From Nectonema munidae (lineage: Eukaryota; Nematomorpha; Nectonematoida; Nectonematidae): a DNA stretch of 64,000 nucleotides. The translations under genes were made by a program, and so were the position numbers. Below, piece after piece: positions 11,962-21,864 of this stretch. A model generated the notes under the pieces. It was not told the DNA's origin. It did not search any database and saw only the letters and a list, made by a program, of their open reading frames with translations. Positions within the stretch are counted from its first letter, which is position 1. Each line of letters starts with the position of its first letter. The DNA is taken from positions 339,501 to 403,500 of the forward strand of contig JAUIRK010000960.1 of the NCBI GenBank assembly GCA_030549495.1. Reading direction: 5' to 3'.

Positions 11962-12105
11962 AAAGACGAGACAATTGATGAAGAATACAGCGAGACTTGT
12001 GAAAGCGATAAAAATAATTGCGCTGCATCTAGTCACAGTAATCACAATGTTTCACAAAGTCTTTGCAGTAGTGGATATGAAAGTCAAATATTTTCTAATG
12101 AATGA
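11962..12105 (+). CDS. probable terminal coding exon of an unrecognised host gene
   Basis: After a pyrimidine-rich acceptor (ttttggtttag), an open segment of exactly 48 codons runs to TGA at 12103. It encodes an acidic, Ser/Asn-rich tail with blocks KDETIDEEYSETCESDK and SLCSSGYESQIFSNE. Such low-complexity tails ending in S-G-Y-E-S are common in signalling and scaffold proteins, but I cannot name the family. The bases after the stop are AT-rich, as in a 3'UTR. The upstream exon is not identified; 534-616 is a possible earlier exon on the same strand. Confidence 0.45.
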   Translation, partial: KDETIDEEYSETCESDKNNCAASSHSNHNVSQSLCSSGYESQIFSNE

Positions 12106-13910
12106 TTAATTCACGCAATTTGACACCAAATCTTATCTTATCAAGTGCAATTATAAGCATATACCTATCTATTTTGTTAAAAACTACTATAATCTTTTAT
12201 TCGTTGCTAAAATTTGGAGATCTCTTTTCTATCGATTATTATTATTATTATATACACGCATAGCATATAACACTTTTTAAACTTGTTATTTCCAACTTCT
12301 ACAAATGATACACACTTTAAAATTGTTTTTAACTTTTACTAATTCTAAGTTCTGATGAAATCATGTCTCAAATATTATTTTACCTTTTTTTTTATTATCA
12401 TTTATCATATTTATTTTTATTTTACTCCCATTTTATATACGAATTCTATTCTACAAGATTTTATGAAATAAAACTTTCTCTGCTTGTTATTCATACGCGC
12501 TCGAAATTTCTTCAAAGACTGTCATCAAACTTGTTCATTTTGACATAAAATCGTTCAAAACAAATATATTAATATTAGGTAATAAATTTCGCATTTATTT
12601 TTTGATTTTGTTATTTATAGTTTTGACTTTTTGTCTTTATTTAAACTTTTTATAGAGATTTTAACATTAATTTCAGAATAAAATTTCTAAATAAATAACA
12701 AAAAATAATAATAATTTGAAATAATTTATTTGCTACTTCCCTCTGAAAAATTTAAACTGAAAAGACAAAATAGAATTGTAGAAAGAAAAATAGAACTAAA
12801 ATGGTATATATTAGTATCTTAGGAAATGTCACTTTTTGCAGACTTATCATGAAGCAGTTTTTAAAAATCATTCTTGGTAAATCGGTTGGCGTCTATTTTA
12901 AATAGGTCTGTTCCCCTCTACTTAGACACTAAGAAGCACAGTGTCTAGAAAACTGCCCAAATTTAGATTTCTATTTTTAGAGTTAGTTAAAATCTATTCT
13001 ACTCTTTTGGAAGTTCCCAAAAAAAAGTTTACATAAGGTTTGAGAAAAACAAATAAAGGATGTACAAAAGTATCAAGCTCTAACACTCTGTCAAAATTAT
13101 CATTTCCCTTTGCATAAAATAGAAGTCTTATACAACTCTTTAAAATATAATGATAAAAAAATGGAATTGCTTAAGCATTCAACGCAATTGGTTAAACTTA
13201 AGTGATCATTTTCGGACAGTTGACTTAGAACGAAGCAGTACCTTGCAAACCAATCTTTTTATAAAGGAGTATTTCCTCAATTTTCAAAATGTATCACGGC
13301 TCACACGATCATCTTATCGATTCCACTGGATTTAAAAAATCATACTCATAGCATTTATTCCTCATTAAGTTTGAAAGAGATAAGTGTTACACTTATAGGA
13401 GTTTTAAAGTTTAATTTAAAATAAACGATTTTCTATATTTCTACTATGCACACAACTACCGAAGACTGATTTTGTTTTAACTTTAAATACTAAAGTAGAA
13501 GTAGCTATATTAAAAGAAATTTTAAAATTCAAAACAATTAATATTTAATTATCAAACAAAAACATAAAAATCCCAACTAAATTTTATGTAACGTTGAGCA
13601 AAATTTAGAGAAAATGTCGAAACATTTTAGATTTTAAAAATTCATCACCCATGTTCATTCAATCTTCGAAGCATTAATCGTTCAACTTATCATTTCAAGG
13701 AATAAAAATAAAAGAAATTATATATTTTCCTGATACACGTATTGATAAAATACTATTATAATTAGTGCTTTTAAATAATATATTTAAATAAAAAAATTTT
13801 ATTATAAAGATGATAAATTCAAGAATTTGATTCTGCCTAAAGAGTAAAAAAAAGGAACTAATACATTTCAAGATAAGTTCAAAACAGAGAAAGAAAAAAA
13901 TTATTCACGA
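12106..13910. other. 3' flank of upstream exon and intergenic DNA
   Basis: Very AT-rich with ATT and AAT runs near 12237-12250 and 12700. Nothing coding is supported. A 41-base segment at 12841 bordered by AG and GT could be an exon by chance. Confidence 0.35.
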
Positions 13911-13916
13911 TTTATT
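13911..13916 (-). terminator. candidate poly(A) signal of the IRS-like gene
   Basis: TTTATT on the plus strand is AATAAA on the minus strand, about 235 bases beyond the stop codon at 14151. A canonical signal at a sensible distance, but AT-rich DNA yields many chance matches. Confidence 0.35.
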
Positions 13917-14150
13917 GAAGGTATATAGACATTATAATTTAATTCAAATAAATAAATATTTTTTAAAGGACGCAAGTTGTGTATAAAGAAACAAATAATT
14001 TTTTGAGAAGGAAATTAAATGAAATGTTTTAACTCATCTTCCGAAGAAAATTAAATCTCCGTAATGAAAGAAGAAATGGCAATAATTTAGAGGATTTGTG
14101 TAGAAAGAAAGACGACACAACTCTGCACAGAAAGCATGGGGATTGCATGC

Positions 14151-15797
14151 TCATTTGGACTTTATTTTGGCGATATTAATTGAAGATTTGACTGGTGAAG
14201 GAAGAATAAAGCTTTTTTCTTTGTGCATTGAATATTTTTTGGGGTTTGGTGATGCTTGATTTGAAAGATTGATACTCTTCACGGGAGAAAGTTCGTCTAG
14301 TATGGAACACATTTTGATGTAGGAGTCGATTTCTGGGTGGAGGGAAGCACGGTGGTTGTTGTTGTTGTCGCTAAACTTTTGTAAGGATTCACAAATTTTG
14401 GATTCTATTTTGCTGTTTGAATTTTTCATGTCAACATAACTACACGAGAGTAGAGAAGAGTGTTGATAGAGAGGGGTGTACTCAGAGTCTGACGGTGAAG
14501 AGATATCGTAAGTGAAGTTGTCCCTTTCAACATAATAGTCTGTATTTGCGTTACTCTCTGGATTAGCATCACTACTGACCACGTCTTTCAAGCAAAAGCT
14601 TTCGTAATCTTCATCACACGTAGAGGTGGTATCTTTGAGAGCATTTTGGAAGACGCAGGGAGCATCAATGTTGTTGTGGTGACTAGTGGAAGCCAGGAAG
14701 TTTAGTCGGGATGAGGAGGAAGGATTGCTACTATACGAGGAAAAAGAACTCTTTGGATGTTCTCTGCTGGAAGCAAGGCTAGACACATCACTACTGTCAA
14801 TACCATTTTCAAGGTCTGCAAACAAAAGTCTACACGGCCGCTGAATAGGTTCTTGCTTTGCAGAAGCCTTGGTTGTCGACTTCTTCACTAAGGAAAGCCA
14901 TATAGTGAAACATTTTTCCAAATACGACTTGTAGGGAGTAGTGTTAGCTTGGGGTTTGTTGAGGGGGGAAGTAGGGAACGAAGATACATCAGTGAGACTG
15001 TTGATGTTGCTATTAATGGAAGTCTTCCAGGGAAAACACCGCAAAGAGGGAGATGGGTGAATATGGATTCTTCGAACGACTTTGAACACGTGATCGTGCA
15101 ACAAACTGCTCGTTTTGTTAAATTCCGTTTTGAAGTATAGCTCTCCCGAGCCAAACAATGAAGTGCCACCCAACTGTAGCATAAACGTATTTTTAAGATA
15201 GCCGCAGCGTTTAACCGACAAAATTTCAATGGCGAATTCGTTGTATTTGCTTTGCGCTTGTGACAAGCGCTGAAAGAACATATGGTGAGTGTGGAGAAAG
15301 ATTCGAAAAGATCCTGGCAAACACAAAATCTTTCTGCAAATCCCAATACTCAAAACCTTAACATCACACACAAACTCATACTTCGGCATGCAAAATTTAA
15401 TCGTCTCGCCAAGATTTGCCCCATTCGTCAGAGCTCGGTTTTTCGCATCAACATTCCAGATGTCACGAAGCCACGCATCCAACTCATCTTGACTCTTTGC
15501 GATGAAAGACAGACACTCACTTTCCAAGAAAATAGAAAGAGCGAAGGCGGAGTTGGGATCGTCCATTTTTCGGTCAATGTTAAGCACGTCTTGCAAGTAC
15601 ACACACTTCCCTGACTCGACGCCATTTTCCCAAATACTTTGGGAATTAAAGAACTTCAGTCTGGCACCGCTCATGGCCCCACTCATCAGGCTATCTTCCC
15701 CGCGATACAATACGACGAATCTCTTCGTTAAACTTTTGTACTTTGTAAGAAAACCCTTTCGAACGATGTAGCACTGAGAATCTTCTGGCTTGAGCAT
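14151..15797 (-). CDS. chico: insulin receptor substrate (IRS/chico)-like adaptor
   Basis: A 548-residue protein. Residues 8-118 form a pleckstrin-homology domain (start CYIVRKGFLTKY, a beta strand around KRFVVLYRG, and the C-terminal helix with invariant Trp in ELDAWLRDIW). Residues 138-245 form an IRS-type PTB domain. The remaining 300 residues are Ser/Asn-rich and disordered, with two YxxM motifs, YVDM (454-457) and YIKM (493-496), the docking sites for the PI3-kinase p85 SH2 domain. PH, PTB and YxxM together indicate IRS, which couples insulin/IGF receptors at the plasma membrane to PI3-kinase; Dok proteins share PH-PTB but lack YxxM. It is shorter than Drosophila Chico (about 970). The whole region is one exon. 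An acceptor lies at 15817-15818, and the frame stays open to it, so a short upstream coding extension is possible. Confidence 0.8.
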   Translation of the reverse strand: MLKPEDSQCYIVRKGFLTKYKSLTKRFVVLYRGEDSLMSGAMSGARLKFFNSQSIWENGVESGKCVYLQDVLNIDRKMDDPNSAFALSIFLESECLSFIAKSQDELDAWLRDIWNVDAKNRALTNGANLGETIKFCMPKYEFVCDVKVLSIGICRKILCLPGSFRIFLHTHHMFFQRLSQAQSKYNEFAIEILSVKRCGYLKNTFMLQLGGTSLFGSGELYFKTEFNKTSSLLHDHVFKVVRRIHIHPSPSLRCFPWKTSINSNINSLTDVSSFPTSPLNKPQANTTPYKSYLEKCFTIWLSLVKKSTTKASAKQEPIQRPCRLLFADLENGIDSSDVSSLASSREHPKSSFSSYSSNPSSSSRLNFLASTSHHNNIDAPCVFQNALKDTTSTCDEDYESFCLKDVVSSDANPESNANTDYYVERDNFTYDISSPSDSEYTPLYQHSSLLSCSYVDMKNSNSKIESKICESLQKFSDNNNNHRASLHPEIDSYIKMCSILDELSPVKSINLSNQASPNPKKYSMHKEKSFILPSPVKSSINIAKIKSK

Positions 15798-15816
15798 GGG
15801 GTGCGTAAACGATCTT

Positions 15817-16433
15817 CTAAAAATTAAGAAAATTTAACTTAAAAGAAAAAAACTTTAAATTATTTTAATTTTTTTTATAACAAGTCGTAAATGAGGAATA
15901 ATTTCACGCTAAGAAGTTATATTCCGTTAAAAACTGTGAAAAAATCTTGTGCGACATTGCGAAAAAGCCACGCTTTTTACTTGTTATTTTAATGGCGCCT
16001 TTTAAGCTATAAATAATAGTTATTGTGAACACAATATTTTATCGCAAGATATCATTGGAAAAAATATGAAGATTTAATCCTTGTTATTTCGGCCTTCATT
16101 AATCCAAATCCTTCATAATACGAACAAATAAAAAAAATTTTTAAGCCCTTTGAGGAACAGTGTGACACCTAGATTTCAAAAAATAAAAATCTTATATTAA
16201 ATATATAAAATTTCATTGAAAAAGAAAGCAAAGGAAGAGTCTTAAAAATTCTGGACTTCAAGGAATAAGGGGTTTCCTTCAATTTTTATCTTTGAACAAA
16301 GCAATTTTTCAATAAAAATTATTAACATTTGACGTTTTTGAAGAATATTTTAGCCGTATTAGCATGGTATTATATTAGTTCCGTAAAATTTGACAGCAAA
16401 ATTTTTCACAATCCAGTTAATTCCATTATCCCG
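15817..16433. other. intron upstream of IRS-like exon, with a TTAA family B end
   Basis: The minus-strand acceptor TTTTCTTAATTTTTAG sits at 15817-15832. Near 16140 the string TTAAGCCCTTTGAGG resembles the left end of TTAA family B, followed by GTGACACC as in other copies; no right end was found. The rest is AT-rich without features. Confidence 0.4.
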
Positions 16434-17581
16434 AATACAATAAAACCTGTAAAAGTGGTCTTTGTAAACATTTGGGCGCTTGATCAAAGTTAAATACGCT
16501 CAATTAGGAATAATTGAAAAATATTGAAACTGAGCGTTACAAACAAGTTATCGTTAAAGTCGGTTTACTAGCTTTTCTAAGCTACCTGTTCAGATCAAAG
16601 GGGTTGACTATATTTTCAAAAAACAAGTTTTACACATTTAAATCCAAATATCATTATTACTTATCATTATTAAATTCGATATCATTGATTACACAGAGAA
16701 CAAAATTTTTTTTTTGTGAGATTTTATGTTTGTTTTTAGGCAATTTTTAGACGCTAATTTCAGATATGAAATTCATTTTTTTCTAACACGTCTAACTCTT
16801 TATTCCATGGTTTTAGTTTGTTTAATAAAAGAATAACATAAATATTGAAGTATCTAATAAAAGTATCGAACAAATTGTTTCTTACGAGAGCGCCTAGAAC
16901 ATTTGATGTCAAAACATTCTTTTTGAATAATCGGAAAGTAGTCAGTTTTATCATTTTATTCCATTCACCTTGATATCTTCGTCGATGATTGATATTTATA
17001 ACGAAAACGTTCTCTCATCTCAAATCTGGGAGATCAGTAAGAAATTCATTAAGATGGCTTTTAAAGAAATGAATTTTTATGCTCCTATTGAAACCTAAAA
17101 GGTGAAAACTTTAAGAAAAATTTCCCATTAAACCTTTGAAGTTTTTTTTTCGTCTAAAAATCCTTTCTAACTGCCACAAATGCATTTTATATTTTTTCTT
17201 TATTTAATTCATTGAGTTCGTAAGTCGGCTTTGACATCTTATTAAATTTCTAATTTGCTTTACGTCAAAAAAACCAGCTAGAAAAAAGTTCTTGTATTAT
17301 TTTTAGCATAAGCAAACTATTCGAAATAAAAGTGTTAGGTCCAGAGTTAGTATAAAAGAAGAGATAAACGCAGAAAAGTCTTACAGAAAATGTGATATAT
17401 GGGACTTGACTATGATTGATTGAGGATTGAGAAGTGAGTGTGGATTGATTTTTAGTCGTTGTGTGTAGTTCTAATTGATAAGCGATCTTTCAAAAGTCTA
17501 AAAGATATGAAAGAAAAAAAATGTTAAAAATTTCCAAACAAGAGCAGCTGGTATATACAGAATACACGAGAAAAAATATGG
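16434..17581. other. AT-rich stretch with a possible pogo-type end
   Basis: Around 16434-16475 the sequence ACAATAAAACCTGTAAAAG and GGTCTTTGTAAAC resembles pogo/Tigger termini, including the left end at 5689, but no matching partner was found. Otherwise nothing is supported. Confidence 0.3.
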
Positions 17582-17745
17582 TAAGGTAAGGTAAAGGTAT
17601 CGAGGGGTGTTTTCATCGAGAAGGCACAACTGCTACGCTTGTATCGAATTATCAGGAAAGTAGTCTTGATGTGGGATCGAACCCAAGATTTTGAGTCGTT
17701 GAAATACCGTATCTAGTCAATCCTATTCAAGCCCCCAACTAGGTC
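17582..17745 (-). repeat. tRNA-derived SINE, copy 2
   Basis: The best preserved of four copies. On the minus strand a B box GGTTCGATCCC lies about 50 bases inside the high-coordinate end, preceded by a tRNA-like stretch. The body includes GGGGTGTTTTCATCGAGAAG on the plus strand, also present at 2125. A run of GTAAGGTAAGGTAAAGG at the low-coordinate end may be the simple-repeat 3' tail. Confidence 0.7.
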
Positions 17746-18787
17746 CCAGCCGTTGAAAATAATTTAAAAGGGATACTCATTTTCGTTAACTTCATGGTAT
17801 TTTTCCTCATCCACTCAAAGCTTAATCCTTATTGCTCAATTGCTAAACTAAATTTAAAGGAGTAAAATAATATTTTACTCCTTCAGTCAAACTCCTAGAT
17901 TTTACTCCCTCCTCCCAGTCAAAAGAGGAGCGAATTTAGAAGAAAATTTAGACACACGTGATGTTATAACATTTTTATTCTAAAACAATTTTTGAGCATT
18001 CAATATACGAAAGCATTGAAAATAAATGTCTTCTAGAGCAACTCTTCTTTCAGAATCAAATCAAACTCGATTCCTCAAAAATTTAGAGAAGGTGGATGAT
18101 CGGCCAATCATCGTTCCCTCTAAATCTATCAATGAGTCGGAATACTTTTTTGATTAACGTTAGAAAATCTTAACAAATGCGAAAGAAGGAAAAAAACTAA
18201 AAAAATACTTCGTGACGAGCAAATAAGAAGCCATGATTCAAGAAACAAAGAAATAAGCAGAGTGCAGTCAATAATCAATAGTCATTAAAATATTTTTTTT
18301 AGAAAATAGTAAGTTTACTGCACATCTATCAAAAACATAAAAATGGAGAAATTTTATACCAAATATATTATTATCACATAAATAGGTAGAATATATGAAT
18401 TGAATAAAGATATGTATTCCTTTGTGAATACTTTGATAATTTTTAGAATCAATGGAATAACATATTTACTCTTTTAAAACTTATTTTTATTTAGTAAGAT
18501 CTAAATAATAGTTTTATTCATGGAAGAAGAGTAGGTTAAAGAAGACATTTTTGTTACTCCTATCATCATAGCCAAGGCGTTTATATTTCAAGATTACCTG
18601 CGAATTAATTAAATCATAGCGACACACAATGGGCCACATAGACCGCGGGATAGCGAAATTCCACTCTAGTTAGTCATAGAAAAATATAACCCTAAATTCT
18701 CCCCCTCCCATCTAATGGAAATTTCTGGCAGAGACAACGTGTATCACAATCGAAACATTTATAATACAGCACTTATAACAAATGGCA
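17746..18787. other. AT-rich stretch, no supported gene
   Basis: Contains one short forward open frame from an ATG at 18026 to TAA at 18157 (43 codons) with unusually protein-like composition, beginning MSSRATLLSESNQTRFLKN. No start context, splice site or homology supports it, so it is noted rather than called as a gene. The rest shows nothing. Confidence 0.3.
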
Positions 18788-18927
18788 TTAACCCATTTAC
18801 GGCCAATGTTCCTATTTTGGAACATAAGTAATTTCATCTTCGTCTGCTTTTTTCAATGACTTTGAATATAAATCGTCTGCGTTTTTTTTTAGATATCGTC
18901 TGCTTTGCTTGGCCTTAAATGGGTTAA
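18788..18927. mobile_element. TTAA-bounded MITE, family A, copy 2
   Basis: Perfect TTAA at both ends. Inverted ends CCCATTTACGGCC and GGCCTTAAATGGG. The body contains three iterations of a TCGTCTGC-like motif (18839, 18871, 18896). It is almost identical to copies 3 and 4, which points to recent spread. It lies about 350 bases 3' of the KXD1-like exon, presumably in the following intron. Confidence 0.8.
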
Positions 18928-19281
18928 TAAGATAGATTAGTATTTAGTCTGATAGATGATTTTGGTTAAAATGTTATTCGGATTAGTTAGAAGACATTCA
19001 TATATAAATATATACAGTAAGACGGGGTTAGAGAGGGCAGTGGACCGCGTAAAATTTTCAAATCTAGGATAATTATAATAGAATTTAGTAAATATTTTAC
19101 AATTATTTCGTCAATTTACGTTAATCTTAGCACATTTTTAAAAAATGTTGTAGGGGTGGATCAAATACATTATTTACAAATATGAATTTGATCCAGCCCT
19201 ACAATGTAGGGTTTTTTAGTTCGTTATTCTGACATGATTGATAAATTGAAGGGGGTTGAGCATTTAAATGTAAGAATATAC

Positions 19282-19434
19282 CTAATTCTTTTAAAGATGA
19301 TGGACAATTGTTGTTTCAAGTCTAATATATTTTCTGTGAAGGAAGAAATGTCGTTTTGGAAGTGTGAGAGGCGTTGAACAAGGATAGAGTTTATGTGGAA
19401 TAGCATTTCATTGGACTTTTCATATCTTTCCATC
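19282..19434 (-). CDS. KXD1: internal exon of KXD1 (KxDL motif protein, BORC subunit)
   Basis: Minus-strand exon of 153 bases between a strong acceptor (CTTATTTTTCAG) and donor AG-GTATAT. It encodes ERYEKSNEMLFHINSILVQ and, further on, LDLKQQLSIIFKRIR. This aligns along its whole length with the central coiled-coil of KXD1 (human [20 protein letters not shown] through MKRDLDSIFRRIR). KXD1 is a subunit of BORC, which recruits Arl8 to lysosomes for kinesin-driven movement. The Asp of the KxDL motif is Gln here (KQQL). An AUG coincides with the second base of the exon but is internal by homology. The exon starts and ends within codons. Flanking exons were not found within the window, which implies long introns. 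Confidence 0.75.
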
Positions 19435-20237
19435 CTGAAAAATAAGATGAAATCGTCATCATTCCACTTTAATGGCCATGCTTAATCCCAGCAAGCGATA
19501 AAATGTATCATGTCGCAACTTTTCACTCAAAAATCACGCACATTCGTGAATAATCATGAAATGGCGACTCACTAGTATTTTAAATGATTTAACCCTACCC
19601 ATCTTAATTACTCGCTTTTTCGAAGAAAGGATTTTTGAAGAAAACGTGTGAAATAATACAAAGCTTCATTAAGACGTCGATGAGATTGGTGAAAATGAAA
19701 AGTGTCTTTATTCAATTTTACTCTGCCAAAATTTTGCCTGAGGGAGATTTGTACACAAAAAATAGAAAAACATAAGAGGAGAGGAAGGCAGACTATTTAA
19801 TAACAGTACACATTTTACTCATCAAAATAAATGAAAAGAAAGTACAGAAAAATGTTTTATCTAAATAATTTACAAACTAAAAACATGTGCGCGTTATCTT
19901 GCTGGAAATAAAAAAGGAAAAAATATGAAGGATTAATTTTTAAAAGTATATAATGATGCTTGTTTAACCATTATTTTAAAATTTTATTGGTAAATAATCA
20001 AAATTGATCAGTTTATTTGCTGACAATTTTGACTTTTTTCTAACAGAATCGGCTGACGAAAAATTTGAATCCCACTACTGCTGATACTGGATTCGAATCC
20101 AACACCTAACAAATCAATCCTAGGTTTTGTAGGCAGTCATTTATATAAAGGGTCTGGGAAGACTACGGGAGACAACAAAAAGTAATATATTTAGAAAATT
20201 TTGACTGAAGTGTGCTAAAATTCAATCATTTTCAACA
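19435..20237. other. presumed KXD1 intron
   Basis: AT-rich. GGATTCGAATCC at 20092-20103 is B-box-like and could mark a fifth, unrelated tRNA-derived SINE, but no A box is clear. No exon was recognised. Confidence 0.3.
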
Positions 20238-20320
20238 GGGGCACGCATCGGGGGGCCTTCCCCCCCCCAATAATTTTCAATTTTCTAAATTATATATCAT
20301 TTTTATAGTATTTAGTAGCC
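20235..20320 (+). mobile_element. left end of a CAGGGGCGCACATC-type hAT element, truncated
   Basis: CAGGGGCACGCATCGGGGGG followed by a C run and CAATAATTTTCAATTTTC resembles the left end of the element at 36978 (CAGGGGCGCACATCC then a G run). No right end lies nearby, so this is a fragment. Confidence 0.5.
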
Positions 20321-20378
20321 GTTTTTCTTCTGAGTAGATTTTCGGTGTTACTTTTCTTCTTTTAAGGTTAAGTCTTAG

Positions 20379-20482
20379 AATGAATATTTAAAATCTATTT
20401 TTTTCATAACATCCACTTCTTTATTATAAAAATGAATATTTAAAATCTATTTTTTTTTCATAACATCCACTTCTTTATTATA
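20379..20482 (+). repeat. 52-bp tandem duplication
   Basis: The unit AATGAATATTTAAAATCTAT through CTTCTTTATTATA occurs twice in succession with only a T-run length change, a recent local duplication. Confidence 0.8.
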
Positions 20483-21198
20483 GTAATGCACAATTGAGCT
20501 ATATTTGATCAGAGGCAGTAATATAGCCACATTTGAATAAGAGCGCATGCATTTTTGAGCGATGCGAATATACGTCATTTTAGTGAATAAAATACCTACT
20601 AACTACTCGTTAAACCAACTAATACTTGATAACTAACTAACTTATTTTAATCATTATTAATAATAATAAAAACGAAGAACTCTTAGGATCGAAAAAGCAT
20701 GCTAAAATAAAGGATTCAGGTGGAATCAACTCAAAAAATGTGAATTGAGCAGAAAATTTTTACAAATGTATATGTTTTTTAATTCTATCTTACCTTTTTG
20801 CGATTTCATTTCGCATTTTTGCAATTTTATTTTGTACTTTAGAAGGGAAAAACATAGAATTGCAAAATGACGTAAATCTAAACCTCCTTTATTCAATTAT
20901 AAACAAAAAAGTCGAATCAATCGTGTTTAAATGCATGATACTTTGCATCGCCGGTGATTCCCGAAAAAAAGAGTCTGATTAATTTCCTAAAATCAATGCC
21001 TAAAAGAATTATTACAAAAATTTATGAAAAATATTTATCTGCGTATCTCATTCAATGTCTTTTGTATAACTTAAGGCAGACATTTTTATTTTATCGGACT
21101 GTGGTGTCCACTTGACGCTAAAAATGTTAAACAAGAGGTTGAATAAAGAAGATGATAAATCAATTAAAAAGGAAACTTGAAAATGAAAAAAGTGCATT
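20483..21198. other. AT-rich stretch, nothing recognised
   Basis: Short simple runs (TTATTAATAATAATAAAA at 20654) only. No gene supported. Confidence 0.35.
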
Positions 21199-21206
21199 AG
21201 CTACAC

Positions 21207-21529
21207 CAGGGGTTCTCAACCTGGGGTTCGCGAACCCTTGGGGGTTCGTTTCACTTTTTTCAAGGGGTACTTTATAAAGGTATCTGAAAAGTTTTTTTTA
21301 ATTTTTAACTAATATATACCACCTACATACATAAAATGGGTTAAAAATTTCCCCCAAAACCATAATAAAAAATAATTGAAAGTTGTTTTGTATATATTGA
21401 GAAATACATCTTTGACTGATGTTTAGCGAGGTTTAAAATCAATTAGTGTGAAAAAAAAATTATTAGGGGTTCGCCTAAGGCTGAAAGTTTTCAAGGGGTA
21501 CTTCGTGAAAAAAAGGTTGGGAACCTCTG
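21207..21529. mobile_element. hAT-type MITE with perfect 8-bp target duplication
   Basis: It starts CAGGGGTTCTCAACCTGGGG and ends GGTTGGGAACCTCTG, inverted repeats typical of hAT elements. The flanks 21199-21206 and 21530-21537 are both agctacac. The 323-bp interior has no coding potential. Inner ends repeat the phrase AAGGGGTACTT in the same orientation on both sides (21262 and 21494). Intact duplications and ends suggest a fairly recent insertion. Confidence 0.85.
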
Positions 21530-21689
21530 AGCTACACAATTAGAAGAAGCCGAGTAAAAGAAAGGCACGCAAACTTACAGTTGAAGTTCAAGAAAAAATA
21601 CAAAGAAGAGTGTAACTAAGAAAAGATTATCTTTATTCAAGCAAAAACTCTGATTTTGCAGCCCCACCCATTTTACAGATTTTTAATAG

Positions 21690-21864
21690 CTTTGTCGACT
21701 TCACAAAAATAAAATCGTCTGCGTTTATTAATCTTTTTTAACCCGTTAACGCCCAGAGTCGACTTTACAAAAATAAAATCGTCTACGTTTATCAAAGCTC
21801 TTTAATACCAATCTTCTGCTTTACATTAGATATCGTCTGATTATTCTGGTAGTTAACGGGATAA
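21690..21864. mobile_element. TTAA-bounded MITE, family C, with partial duplicate
   Basis: TTAA-CCCGTTAACGCCC begins at 21738 and the right end GTTAACGGG-ATAA closes at 21864. The body contains AAAATCGTCTACGTTTATC. Just outside the left end, 21697-21735 repeats that body phrase (AAAATCGTCTGCGTTTATTA), so a second partial copy is fused head to tail. A reversed fragment of the same family is at 25488-25540. Confidence 0.65.

Noticed and set aside
12841-12881. 41-base exon candidate bordered by AG and GT
   Set aside because: Too short, no similarity, and such borders arise often by chance in AT-rich DNA.
14888-15771. Open frames on both strands overlapping the IRS-like gene
   Set aside because: Shadows of the PH/PTB coding sequence; they lack homology and lie inside a well-supported exon.
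20092-20103. B-box-like GGATTCGAATCC as another tRNA or SINE
   Set aside because: It is a short palindrome with no A box at the right distance and no match to the SINE family body.
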